Assembly: GCF_000003815.2 (NCBI RefSeq)
Contig: NC_049979.1
Span: 19,064,403-19,128,402 of the forward strand
Length of the DNA stretch: 64,000 nucleotides
From: Branchiostoma floridae
Taxonomy: Eukaryota; Chordata; Leptocardii; Amphioxiformes; Branchiostomatidae
Direction of reading: 5' to 3'
The notes under the pieces are model-generated. The model was not told the DNA's origin and ran no database searches. It saw nothing but the letters and a program-made list of their open reading frames with translations. Of the stretch, positions 31,533-43,366 are shown piece after piece (within the stretch, counting starts at the first letter, position 1; each line of letters begins with the position of its first letter). Made by a program: the position numbers and the translations under genes.

Positions 31533-34500
31533 AGAAGATGTTGGCAGATGGGTGCTTTAGTGACAGTATACCAGTTTCATTGACTGCATATACCTATTGA
31601 CTTGCACTTTTGACTTTGATCTGCCCTGGTAACCTGACATGAAGGATAACAACCAAAACTGTAAGTGTGAGGGTATGGCAAACAGAAATGGATGTAAGCC
31701 ATATCACGAAGAAAGGAACTTGACAAGGACAAATTAATATTGGCCTCGTGATGACATCCAGCCCTCGGCCTACATGATTGGGCCCAGTCACTAACCTTGT
31801 GAACTTAGTGTGTTGAGTCATGACCAAATAGACGGCGCCGTTCCAAAACGTGTAGCAGCGGTTGGATCATGAAGTATCGATGGGTGAAATGGTTACATGC
31901 TTCAACGTAATCGAATTACACCGGAAAGTCGTCGTTGAGGCCAACACGGAAGACAGTGTCTCAGCTACTGTGCAGGCTTAACACTGGCGACAAGGGCTTT
32001 TATGGTGTACTAAGCGTTCCAAACATTGACACGGTATGGTGTGTGGTAATCAGTAAAGAAAGAATTCCCTTTCTCGACGCCAGCCGGTTCTTGGTAAATG
32101 GACAAACGAAGAATATCTTCAGTATAATGTGGTACAATTTCACGTCATTCGATCACAGAGCAACGCTCTAAGAACAATCACTTAAGTCCTTGGATTCGGA
32201 AGCTCTTATCCATTGAAAACAGATCTAGAGTGAAACGCAATGTCAACACCCATACTTTGTGTCACGTAAAGACTGTTAGGATGTGCGCACATTCAATGAT
32301 AATGAGATACAACTATGCACGCCTTTCGGCAACTTCAGTGTTCACAACCTGACATTACCCAACAACATTGCCTGTAGCATTGGTAAAGGCCAGTCCTGAC
32401 GACAATGCATGCTGGATAGGACACGAGGTTAGCATCAATCGGAGGGCACGCACGCACACGACTGTCAATCTCAACGCCTGGCAGGGAAAGATGAAATAGC
32501 CCTCTGTTCCCAGAAGATTGCATGCATGAGCCCTGCCCTTCCTTCTTGCCTTAAGATATGTTCCCTGTTTTGACGGGACACCATTGGAATTGAATTACGT
32601 GAGAATCTATAAATGCAAAGTATCCTCAGGCTCATAACATACACGAATGCCCGGTCACAGTCGTGCGATAGGTTTACACAGCAGACTGGTAGCATCCTCG
32701 GGACAGTCGTGGATATGTCAACAAATATCAGCTGTACTGTGACGGATCTATGACTTACCTTGTCGAAGACCAGTTGTCTCATGGTCCGGCTAAAATTCAA
32801 CTTAACCGTACGACAAATATGACCTCGAATAAACTTTCTACTTCTGGTTCGTCCTTGAGGACAAATCGACAGAAACCTCTATTTGAAGTTCTGAAGAGTT
32901 CTTTGGAATATGGCATTAAATATGATAAATCGAAGTATTATCAAACGCAGCATCTCATTACTAGACATTAGATTTGCATACATATGGTGACGAGTGTCAT
33001 TTGTTGAAATATCAGCACACATTATGCATCGAAGTACGAATTGTGACTTAATTACCAGGACTGATATCGGTTGACAGCCTGGTATTCCAGACTCCCTTCA
33101 TGGCTCAGTAGACACCTGATAAATCTTAGATAGCTTTGATTGATTCTTGGAAACTAATTACATGGTCACTTTCCTGGTCTTCGATCGTGGAGGGCATTAA
33201 TATGGCACCTTCTATTGGATTCGTCCCGCTTGACTTGTGCGTTTTAAACCGTTCAATATTCCCGAGAATGATAAGTGCCGACATGGGACCAGCCCTCGGC
33301 CTGTAGCTGTCACACCGCCGTCTAGTTATCCACCGGGTTGTCAGATTGATGTGCTATGTAATCACTGCATGATGAAGGAATTGATGTTCGGTCGGCGCCG
33401 CCAGGAGTCGCGACCTCTGGCGGCGTTATCGATCTCTGTCGGCCTCCCGTCGGACAACATCGGCTTCTACACGCGCCCGCCGACCGCCGGCAGCTAGCAC
33501 ATTCATCATCACACAAACTGGATCCAACTTGTTCAAGCCGCCTTCCTAGTCGTGCGTTAAAAAAAGGAAAGAAAACGGAAAAGGCTTCAAAATACGACGG
33601 AACTTTAAATCAACTCCTAATTCCGATGGGTACCATAAAACCGCCACGTACGTTGTAGAAAGAAAAGAAGGAAAATCTAAACGAAGAAATCTAATATGAA
33701 TACAGCATCAGTAACCACCGAGGTTGGCACACCTCAGAAATCCAGGTGTTCAAGACCTCCTCGATAGAAGACATCAATAACACCTTTTTTTACGCCCGGG
33801 GAAGTATGAGAGTTAACATTCCATTTGCTTGGATTAAGTCAGCTCTACCGACTATAGACTAGCCTGATTTAATCGCGCTTCTCAGGCCCGTCGTACATTG
33901 CCGCGCCTATCGCGGGGAGGAGTCTTCAAGCTCCGGATAGCGGAGTTTGCGTTACACAGAGACGTTCGTTGATCAATCTCCAAGCAGATGTTAAGGAGGA
34001 AGACGATGTCAGAGAATCCAGTCCCGACTAGAAAACGTTACGATCCTTCACCCCAACATCTGGTCGAAGATTACTCATTTGCATGGGTTTCTAAGCTTAT
34101 GTGTGAAGTACATATATATTTCCAAGGAAACAGTTTTCTGGTGTAGACATGGACAGTTAGACATTTTACAAGCATTTTGAACAAATTGTTGCTGAATTCG
34201 AGATGCCACACACAAACCAAATAAGGACAAACCCTCCAGAATAGCCCTTTACAACATCCCTTATACAACATCCCTAAAGGCATTGCGATGGAAGAACCTG
34301 AAAAATAGCAGCACGTATCGAACCGGAAGACAGCTACTCGACAGAGACGCAATGCTTCCGTTAGTAAAGACAGCCCTCTTCCTTTTTCTCCTTTGGCGCA
34401 GATGGAAGGGAAAAACTCTGATGTAATTATCTTTGTCCTTCCGCTGGAAAAGGACAGTTGAGACGTAGGTTGTATGACAAGTTCTGGGACGGCTGCCCAA

Positions 34501-35122
34501 GTCTTCAACCGTAAAATTACCATATTAGGAAAAGCTGAGAGAAGGCCCAATGAAATTGATCGTGATTGGTTGTGATTGAAATCGTTGCGACGTAACGAAA
34601 TGAGAAGTAATTAGATTACAGCTTCGTACTCATTTACCCATTATACGGCTTTTGGCTCTTTTTCAACTTTTTAATGTGGTTTTCTGAAGAAAAAAAGGAG
34701 AAAGACACAATTACAACAACCACTTAAAATTGTTTGGATTTGGTATTTGATAACAAAGATTGCATCAAAAGCTTAGTCACTATCAGACTCCCGCCTGGCC
34801 GAATAGTAATAGGGGAATTTGGCCAAGTTAGGAATAAAAGTCTAGTTGGAGTTATAATTGGCCTAGGATTGAACTGTTCGGCCGGTCCATTCGCAAAGCA
34901 ATAAAAGTACTTGGCACCTATTAGAAACTCATTAGCAGACTTCAAAGACGGCACCGGGAAATAGCAGACGTGTTGGCTGGATAGACTGCAAAAGACTGAC
35001 TGAAAACCCATTGTAACTTATTTGGCCAAATTCTTCTTTTTTTTTATCCAGCTGACACATCTGCCTGGAGACTATCAAAAGCTCAGTCACATCGAAAATG
35101 TTTATCTAATTGCAATCGTGAA

Positions 35123-35255
35123 TAGCCTGGGTACCATTCGGGCAGTAGTTCGAATTCGCTTCTATGTTCACTAGTGCTGGAATAGCAGAGATGCGACTGT
35201 ATATAGTATATATCAAACGTCGGAGCGAACTACTATCCGGATGGTACCCAGGCTA
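35123..35255. mobile_element. MITE with 30-bp terminal inverted repeats and 9-bp target duplication
   Basis: The left terminus is 35123-35152 (TAGCCTGGGTACCATTCGGG...) and the right terminus is 35226-35255, its near-perfect reverse complement. The direct repeat AATCGTGAA occurs at 35114-35122 and again at 35256-35264. The element is 133 bp with no ORF. A 9-bp duplication is usual for Mutator-like elements; that class assignment is inference. Confidence 0.92.
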
Positions 35256-35624
35256 AATCGTGAATGGTTCGATGTCAAATCTGTGCAGCAATTGCACGGT
35301 GGCGTAGACTAACGCTCCCAATAGACCATTTAATCTTCAAGCAGATAGGGGAGGGCTCTTTGCGTGACTTAAACCGACAATTTTGTTTAGGTGGCGGATA
35401 CGTACAGGAAGTCAAGAACGCAACAGTATCTTACAAAGAAAGACGTAGCGCTGGAGAAATAAAAAAATGTTATTTAGGACATTACAGGCTCGATAATGAT
35501 ATGTCGCTTTTATTTTCTTTTTTTTACCTCTGTATCTGTATCTGTATCTATATAGCCGGTATAACCGCCCTTCGGCGTAACACACCAGCTTCGTAGGCAC
35601 GCGGCGCAGCAGCAGCTGGTTATA

Positions 35625-36020
35625 TTACACTGAACGATCCGTCACACCTAACTTTTGCACATCTATCTGCAAGCGTTCCTTAAAACTATCTAGAGAAGAT
35701 GCCCCTACTGTGCTTGGTGATAACAAGTTCCACTCTACGATAGTTCTGGGAAAATACGAGTTTTTGAACACATCAATCCTAGGTTGGTAACTCTTGTATT
35801 TTAAGTCATGGCTGTTTCTTGTTCGTTTTTGAGCTGGTATTAGATACTTATCAGTCGGTACGTCCACCAGTTTATTGGTCATTTTGTACATCATGCAAAG
35901 TCTGGACATTTTCCTTCTGTCAACATGTCGCATGTCAACAAAGCTGAATGGATTTAGATACACAACAAGGAAAGCCGCCAGAATCTTATCATTTCCAGTT
36001 TTATCACAGCCTACCAACAC
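35625..36020 (-). pseudogene. Non-LTR retrotransposon (LINE) reverse-transcriptase C-terminal fragment
   Basis: The minus-strand open frame reads RRKMSRLCMMYKMTNKLVD..., then KRTRNSHDLKYK, FKNSYFPRTIVEWNLL and SLDSFKERL. This is the conserved C-terminal tail that follows the RT domain in CR1/Jockey-type LINEs. The RT catalytic part is absent and the frame begins abruptly, so this is a 5'-truncated remnant. It accounts for about 130 residues. Confidence 0.8.
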
Positions 36021-36110
36021 CCAAAATAGGAAACATTCTATCCAGCCCCTTTTGACTTATATTTTTCAGCAACAGACACACAGACAAAGAAAATATCGAT
36101 TTTCGTAGTG
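35960..36110 (+). repeat. Dispersed repeat copy, related to 11270-11440
   Basis: This is a diverged copy of the element at 11270-11440 on the same strand. It shares AGGAAAGCC, CATTTCCAGT, CCTACCAACACCC, TATCCAGCCCC and CAGACACACAGAC. It overlaps the start of the LINE fragment frame, so it may be the LINE's upstream coding part read on the opposite strand. Confidence 0.55.
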
Positions 36111-36610
36111 CCAAATGGCGTCAGCGTCCTTGGCAGTTAAGAGTGTAGACTGAGAGGGTATCAGTCACAATAAAACATTTGTCAAAGTCTCAACTATGTT
36201 GCTTTTAAAAACAAGGCAAATAAAAGAATACCTAATTACAACGTACGAACGAAGAAAATCGGTATTCATACAAATAGATTATTTTATTATTTCAAGATTG
36301 TACGAATATCAATTGTGTCAAACTAGCCAATTGCAGTGACATGTTCAGTTTGGTCCCGTGACGTTGAGTGGTAATCATTTCACGAAAAGTTATGTCTGAA
36401 CAATACCACAAAAACGGTCGATTATAATCTATAACTGGGGCATAACCAACCATATGTTTGCACATTGGCAGAAAAATGTTGCACCATATAAGGCTTTTCA
36501 TGTGTTTGGTCTAAAATAAACATTGCGTATCATTTGCTGCCGTCGCTGTTTGAATGTGGTGTAGCTATTGGCTAATATTTTTCTCCCAATGGAACAATAA
36601 CATTTGGCAT

Positions 36611-36621
36611 CGCCTAGCAAC
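36611..36621. promoter_or_regulatory. X-box-like half site upstream of STPG4 exon 1a
   Basis: CGCCTAGCAAC, whose reverse complement GTTGCTAGGCG resembles the RFX X-box, lies about 275 bp before the exon 1a ATG. It suits a gene of ciliated cells or sperm but is an imperfect match. Confidence 0.45.
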
Positions 36622-36895
36622 TCGCGTCAATTTCAACCTCGGTTCAGTGATAATGAACTGCTTTAGTGCCATAGAAGGTATCACGTAGCAGTTGGACTTC
36701 AATGTTTGGGAGAACACAATCACGTGTAGCATTCACCACATCGGCCACGTCTTCAATCGAAGTGGACGGTTCTTGAGAAAAGGAAATTCCTCTAACTGAA
36801 CCGTGGTATTTCAAGAAACTTGAAAAGGGACGATGTTTTGTTAAGATGCAGCCGTGTTGTTCAGAACAGTTTAGGAAAACAGCGAGAGAAGAAAG

Positions 36896-36985
36896 ATGTC
36901 GGCGCGCACGGCTTCTGCCCCGTCAACTACGTACGACAGCAGTCTGGAACAGGTGACCATGGTCAGCGCCGCACCCATGAAGAAG
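36896..36985 (+). CDS. STPG4: STPG4 alternative first exon 1a
   Basis: The ATG at 36896 opens 30 Ser/Thr-rich codons ([20 protein letters not shown]...) ending in KK before the donor GTAATG, phase 0. It can join the exon at 39534 directly. No acceptor was found before exon 1b, so 1a and 1b look like mutually exclusive starts from two promoters. Confidence 0.7.
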
Positions 36986-39900
36986 GTAATGTTTTATAAT
37001 AAAGTCTTGGTCACTTTCGTCGCACGACCGCCGTAATGGACGGAAAGGAAACTAAAAACTGAACACATGATAAGATAAGTATAGTTGTGCAGAATTCAGC
37101 TAGCAGGCAATGTTGCGGAAAAAGCTGTCTTAGTTCTTTATCGGTAGTGCCGCCACAATACAGTTTAAGATTGTACGATACATTCACTGACTGCAATGAC
37201 TGCCCTAAAATCTCCATTCTGCTTGGAGATTAGTCCTAAGCTGTCAGCCTATCGTATGACTAACATGACTGGGATCTTCAACTGTAATTATGTGGCAGCC
37301 AACTTGAAATATGTGGCAGGCAGACTTGCAGAACATGTGACGGAGAAAGTTTCATTTTTTCTGTACGGTGTGGCAGACTCCATTTCTTTCATTTATACAA
37401 ACACTTGTCCCCGTGTTTGGTGTGTTTTGTGTAAGGCTTGTCCGCAATGTTTCGTAAACTGGATTAGTCTTTGTTAGATCAAACACTCTGGTCGCCAACG
37501 GAGAAGATTTGCTGATCTTTAAAAGGTGTCCTTTGTGACTGTTTCACTGTTTACACTAAATGATGTTTGTAAAACTATCTGAGTTTTTCGGCCTCTTAGT
37601 TACAGATCTGTGGAAATTCATTGAGATGACTCTTGAAGTCCATTTTTCCAGACTGGGCATGTGCACGTGCACTGGGATGTGTTCAACGAATCTTGCGTTG
37701 AACCGCCTCCTAAAATGTACAAGAAAAAAAATCAACACAGTTTGGCCTTAAAACGTTTAGTGATATCTGTGATTACATCGAATTCACTTGGAATGGAGTT
37801 AACTCGTAGTACATATTAACTCAAATAGCATCATTTGGATCCTGCAAAAACTTTCAATACATCAAATTAAAAAAAGAAAGTTTCTAAATGTTAAAAAGAT
37901 AAAACAAAGAGAAATTTTCAGATATTTCTTGAAGCCTCTTTGTTGCTGTCTTGTAAAAGGCAAATTCATGGCGTACTTCATATGTTGAAATGTGAAGTTC
38001 AGAACGCGCATTTGTGCAGCGTCAACAAACAAGTTATCATATATCCGCCAGTGAAAGGGCTTTTTGGCTTTACTTTCTACCATACTGTAAGCGAAAACAA
38101 TTCTGGTTGGGTCTTATGTTACTAAGCTCCTTGTTTATTCTGTTTAGAACGTTTTGGGGCACTGTTTTGAGCATAAAAACAGCTTGGTGATTCTTGGTAG
38201 AAACTGTGTAGCCTTGGTACTATTCTATTCAGATGACCAGAGCTCCCATACTCACTCTCTCACAAGCTTAAGATTTTCTGCAAGCATGGTAGCCCCGATA
38301 AACTAAATAGGACTCAGGGTATAAACTGTGTGGTAGTTCAAACAGTTATACACTAGACATGGATTGGTGTTGAAAACATGGATTGGTGTTTGATTGGAAA
38401 TTTTATACACTTTGACTACCTGAAAAGACGGGAAAATGACACAATGCTTCGCATATGCAGAAAAGTGCCCCAGGGCCCGTTGGATGTTACAAGCTTGTAA
38501 TATATGGTTTGAAATACGCTACCTTTTCAAGAAAGCTGCTAGAGGGCCAAGGGTCTAGCACATAAAGTTTAACAAAGTATGGAACTACATTCATAACTTG
38601 AGTTTATACTCTGTGTACAAACAAAAGTAGCCTCTACCAGACTCCACATATAGGTCGCTGGAAAAATACTTGGAACAGGCAAATAGCAGATGAGTTTGCT
38701 GGCCTGAGAGTACAGTGTCATCTGTCTTTTTGGCCAATTCCCAGTTTTTTCAGCGACCTTTGGAGTCTGGTAGAGTGCGTGGAAACATATAACTCGACGT
38801 GGGAGGTGCAAAAAGTAACAAGTTGTCAACCTTGTATTTGCCACGACTGTGTAAAACTAACACTTGAACGGCCTATGACGTTTTAACGTTGTGTACATAT
38901 AGATATAGTGAGACAGTGCGGGCGATTCCATTTCTTTCCGTCCCCAATTCTGTTTCAGTTTTTCGTGGTAGTTTGATTTTTACGTTTACCCCAAAATACA
39001 CCTGTCCCAAACCACCTGCCTCTCTATACCTGTCACTCAACATTCTTTCTGTCCTGTCGGACGACATCAAACCTTTAAATATCTCTAAGCTATCCACCCC
39101 CTTCTGCCAGTCGTTCAACAAGACCTGCCAGGTTGGGACACCCGCATACATACATACATGTATGCAAATGTACTGCCTATTGTGTTACCACCGTTGCCAC
39201 GGACGCCCTGACCTGACAAAGAAACCCTATTCGCTAGCCGCGCGGAAGTGAGCCACGAGTTGGTTTTCATGTAAGGGTGAACACTACAGAGGGAGGGGTA
39301 CAAACATGTCTGCTACCGGGTCCCATCCTTCCCGGGCCCCGACCAGGGAACGGTCCGGGTCGGTCATGACGAAAGACACCATCGCTACAGACATCGATTC
39401 TGGAAAGGTAAGCCGATTAGAACAACCAATCAAGCAGGTGTGTCGAAACGGTAGACTGAGCAATCATCGTGTTGTTGTGGTATAACGTAGCACCCACTAA
39501 TTCTACCTTTATCCCCCCCCCCCCTTCTCACAGAGAAAGAAGAGCGAGAACATGATGTGGGAAGGGCCCAGGTCTGGCCGAGAATGGTGGCGTTCTTGGT
39601 TAAAGGTACGTGAGTGAACTATAATACACGGTTGTTTATTTCAAGGGACAGGCAGATTTGTGTAGAGTATATGTTGACCTCGAGTATTTACCATTTGACA
39701 TTTGGGTACAGTAGGGTGGATATCAGACGCCCTATAGGCAACAACTCACAGTTTACCGGGACTATAACCATCAGTTTTATACCGATGATAAAACAAGGGA
39801 AACATTAAACAATGTTTGTGTGTGTAAGGCGTTTTCTTCTTAAGTCATTTCACGGCTTATTGAGCTATATGTCAATCCTCTCCAGATTAAGTTGTTTACT

Positions 39901-42900
39901 TTACTTCTTAACTGAACCCCTCGACACACTACGACGGACCAGCAAATACCTTTCTGAAGACGTTTAACACCCTGGTTTACTCAACTTAAGTGGGAACCTC
40001 GACACATTCGTATTTCTATATATCACCTGTGCATTTGCTTCTCATTTTAACCACGAGTATTCACATAATAACCGTCTCGTAGTATGAGTTCTTGTCGGAG
40101 TCAACAATACCATTAATTATATGTTGGCCTCGTTGCTATGTGGCCAGATTTTGAGGTCAAGAAGTGAAAAGCTAAGAGACGGCTTTTATTTCGCACTGAC
40201 TCGTTAGGAATCTTCGATATGAGGAAAGACAGGTAGAAATCAAAGAAGTCAGCCGAAAATGATCTAAGATTTCTGCTGAGTATGTACCACGTTCTCGCCT
40301 ATGTTACTATCACGAGAGTCAATATTAGCCGTCTAAATGTGTTTGATCTCTTTTTGTGTCCGTTTCTATACCAAATAGTAGCTAGGACCGAATTCAAGTG
40401 ATATGGCCATCAAAGGTTTTCTGACTGTTTTTTGATTGTATGTCCCAGGTAAAATTGCAAATAACCTAAATGCATACGCTGTATGTATTTTTTGGTCGAT
40501 GAAGATCAGACATGTATTTTGGGTCTTTGGGCTCTCTAACTGCAAATAGTCTCTAAAACGAAGTTTTCCAAATGTTTCCAACTATAACAACTTGTTATAA
40601 ACACATGTCACATTTCAAGTGTTTATCTAAGGTGAAAAACAACCCGCATTTTTACTTGTTCAGCTAGTCAGGACCAAAACAAATCCGCGATTCGTAAACA
40701 AATCTTTATTTTTCGACTCGCTGGTGTAATATTGCAGTGAATATGCAATTCATCTTATCATGTAAAGAAATGATCAAATTTTCATCCCATGATACTAGAT
40801 AGCTATAATAAAGATTTGAAAAAACTAAAAACTTGAATTTTTCCCTACGACAGGAGACCCCGGTGCCTGGGACGTACGAAACCCGCGACTTTCTCGAAGA
40901 CCAGGAGCTGAACCCGGTGCCCATCACCTACAACTTCAAGAACGAGGGGCGGAAAAAAGACGCTGACGTGCTAAGACGAGGAGACACCCTCCTTCCCGGT
41001 GCCTACAATCTTAAAGACTTTCTGTACCCCATGCAGAAGTCTCTGTACACCTACTCCTTCAAGAACTCTAACAGAGACAACAACAGGGTTCTCATAGGGG
41101 TCAGGGATAAGGTAAGGACAAACTCTGATGATGTTCAGTTCAACAACAACTAACTTTTCATTAAATCTCAGAGCCGACATAAGTGCCCTGGGCACCTTAC
41201 ACTAATTGGTACGTTTTATATGCAGAAAACTATAGCAGAGAAAAGTTATATTCAGATATAGATGAAGGTAGAAGTTGTTGTAATATACTTAGAAAACTTA
41301 AAGTTAAAAATTGTGGGATAATTTCTGTTGTACATTCACAGGACCACAGAGTTGCTCCATGGGAGTATGAGACGAGATTCCCTCCTGTCCAGAAGTCTGG
41401 GTCAAAGTAAGGATTCCAACATTTCTTTTCACATATTTTCAATATCAAAACATCGACGGGGTGGCGGTTTTCTTGATAACACCCTGCCCTACATATCATA
41501 AAGTTGCACATAGCTGCAAACCCATGTTTAGTAGTTCGTCTAGATTCAGAACTCATACGAATGATTAGACGACTTCTAGTATTCGTGACCATGTTCTTTC
41601 AATTCACAATTTATTAAACTGTCGAATGCTTTTTGTTCATCACAGAAACATTTGTTTTTATATTTGCAGGCACTCGATGTTCAGGTCCAGTAGCCAGAGG
41701 GTCCCTAAGTATTTCGTCCCGGTACGTACACATAAATTTTGTTGTTATTCAGGTACAATGGTGAAGGGAGAATAAAATACACATTTCATGCAGAATGTTA
41801 CAACTTGGCCTTTTCTACAGCTTTAGAAAACGCATGGACATGTCTCTTAAGAGATACCTAAATATTTATGGACAGTAGTAAACGTTGTAAGCTAAACTTA
41901 AAAATACATTAAAGGTAGAACGTCTTTAAAACATCGGACAGGGCTGCAAAGAAAGGGTCACAGTAGAATAAATGTGATTGGATTTCGTTAAGTTCATCTT
42001 TTAAGCTTAATTTCATTGATGTTTACAAAACACATGAAAAGATTAAAGCACACGAGGCATTTTGTAACCCTAACCGCCGGTGAAAAACAACTCCCGTAGT
42101 TGAGCTGCAAGCAGGCGTCGTCCCTGGATACCGGGGTAGGCAGGAGGCAAAAACAGGTCCACATATGAATGGGGGACAAAGCGTCGAGCTGTAGCGGAGT
42201 ATCCATTTCGGACTGCTCTTTGTCCTGAAGGGTTTTTAATCTATACCCTCCCTCCAAGCGTACAAAGAAAAGAGAGTAACAATGTTCTATATAGGTCAGG
42301 AAAGGGCTCTCTCCGTCTTTACTATTCATTCTGCCCTTTCTGTTGTGGGTGTGGACAAGTTAATCAGGATTGGCCCATTTCAAGTGTCGAGTGGGGCACA
42401 GGCTTCAATTTTCTTGCTAAAAAAAAAGTCGTTTCGATGAACAAATGGCGGTGGTTGAGTGAAGACGTCTTTTCTTACGAAAATGTCAATCAACTGTCCA
42501 TTGTCGCAGTTTGCCTTCAGGCATGAACTTACAAAACTATACTACGTTCTATATCATTATTCAAGTAAAAAGTCTTTCAGACCCCCTTGAAAGTTGACAT
42601 AGTACAATCCAGTTAAAGTTACTGTTTAGTAATAGTTAAGTAGGCGAAACGATGAAGAAAGTATAACTACAAATGTTTAGGTGAGAGGCTTTTATTTCAA
42701 ATGCTCCTTGTTTAAGATTATTATTTCCCTCCTCCTAACAGAAGGACGGCCCGGGCCCAGGGGAGTACGAGTACCGCCCGCCCTCCACAGCCAAGACGGT
42801 CACGTCAAGTTTCCGGTCCAGGACACCGAGATTCCCTACCTCACATACCGTACGTTCACGGCACACGTTTAACGTGAAGACATGAAAATAAACTTTAAGA

Positions 42901-43366
42901 AAGAAATAGAATATGGATAGCAGCGAAGAGTAGACGTACACCACTGCACGGTTGATGTCTTAACTCTTAAGAATATTACAGATGTCTTAAATCTTATGAC
43001 ATCAGAGCAAATCAGGGCGCATGAACGGTTTATTAGAAAAGGGTACAGAACATGAGGATGTCATCTAGAAGAAGGCAGCATGTTTATAAATGCGTTACAA
43101 TGTTTTCCTGATTAAACCCCAAGAGCGTTTAGACGCGTACAACAGAGATGTTGCTGACCGGAAGAATACCATGCTTATTATTTTTTTCCATAAGAAAATG
43201 GCATCGTTATTGACGACATTATTTTGTACATTTATCTTAACAGAAGGTACCTGGACCTGGATCGTACGAGTCGACCTACCAGTACCCGAAACAGCCCGGA
43301 ACTGTGGCGAAGATGGGACGGCATCACGGACTCTTCTTCAACAATAGTTTTGACGTCGTGGTCTAA
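36896..43366 (+). CDS. STPG4: STPG4, sperm-tail PG-rich repeat protein
   Basis: The exons are 36896-36985 (1a) or 39306-39407 (1b), then 39534-39605, 40854-41111, 41342-41406, 41670-41721, 42742-42849 and 43244-43366. All have GT-AG borders and matched phases. Isoform a has 255 residues and isoform b 259. PG-rich repeats are visible: [35 protein letters not shown] and [11 protein letters not shown]. The block [16 protein letters not shown] and the ending [21 protein letters not shown] closely match what I recall of vertebrate STPG4 (C2orf61). The family is expressed in testis and linked to sperm-tail or germ-cell chromatin roles; its mechanism here is not shown by the sequence. It follows calmodulin on the same strand and converges on TTC7. 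A poly(A) signal, AATAAA, lies at 44294. Confidence 0.93.
38632..38775. mobile_element. MITE in STPG4 intron 1
   Basis: Inverted termini start with CTCTACCAGACTCCA and end with its exact complement. A second matched block (AGGTCGCTG / CAGCGACCT) lies further in. The element is 144 bp and noncoding, with no clear target duplication. Related sequence (AAATAGCAGA...GGCTGG, TTTGGCCAA) occurs near 34955-35035. Confidence 0.75.
39193..39206. promoter_or_regulatory. X-box-like motif upstream of STPG4 exon 1b
   Basis: GTTGCCACGGACGC, about 100 bp before the exon 1b ATG, matches the left half of an RFX X-box with a degenerate right half. Confidence 0.4.
39306..39407 (+). CDS. STPG4: STPG4 alternative first exon 1b
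   Basis: The ATG at 39306 opens 34 codons ([20 protein letters not shown]...) ending in SGK before GTAAGC, phase 0. It is similar in composition and length to 1a (both begin MSA), which suggests an old duplication of the first exon. Confidence 0.75.

Larger units (their letters stand above)
31340..36895. other. Intergenic, between calmodulin and STPG4
   Basis: It contains a foldback element, a MITE, LINE debris and a GC-rich open stretch (33237-33497, two overlapping frames). None of the open frames is linked to splice signals that make a gene. Confidence 0.55.

Noticed and set aside
33237-33497. GC-rich open frame ending in TRPPTAGS
   Set aside because: Could be a last exon, but no acceptor or upstream exon was identified and the opposite strand is equally open.
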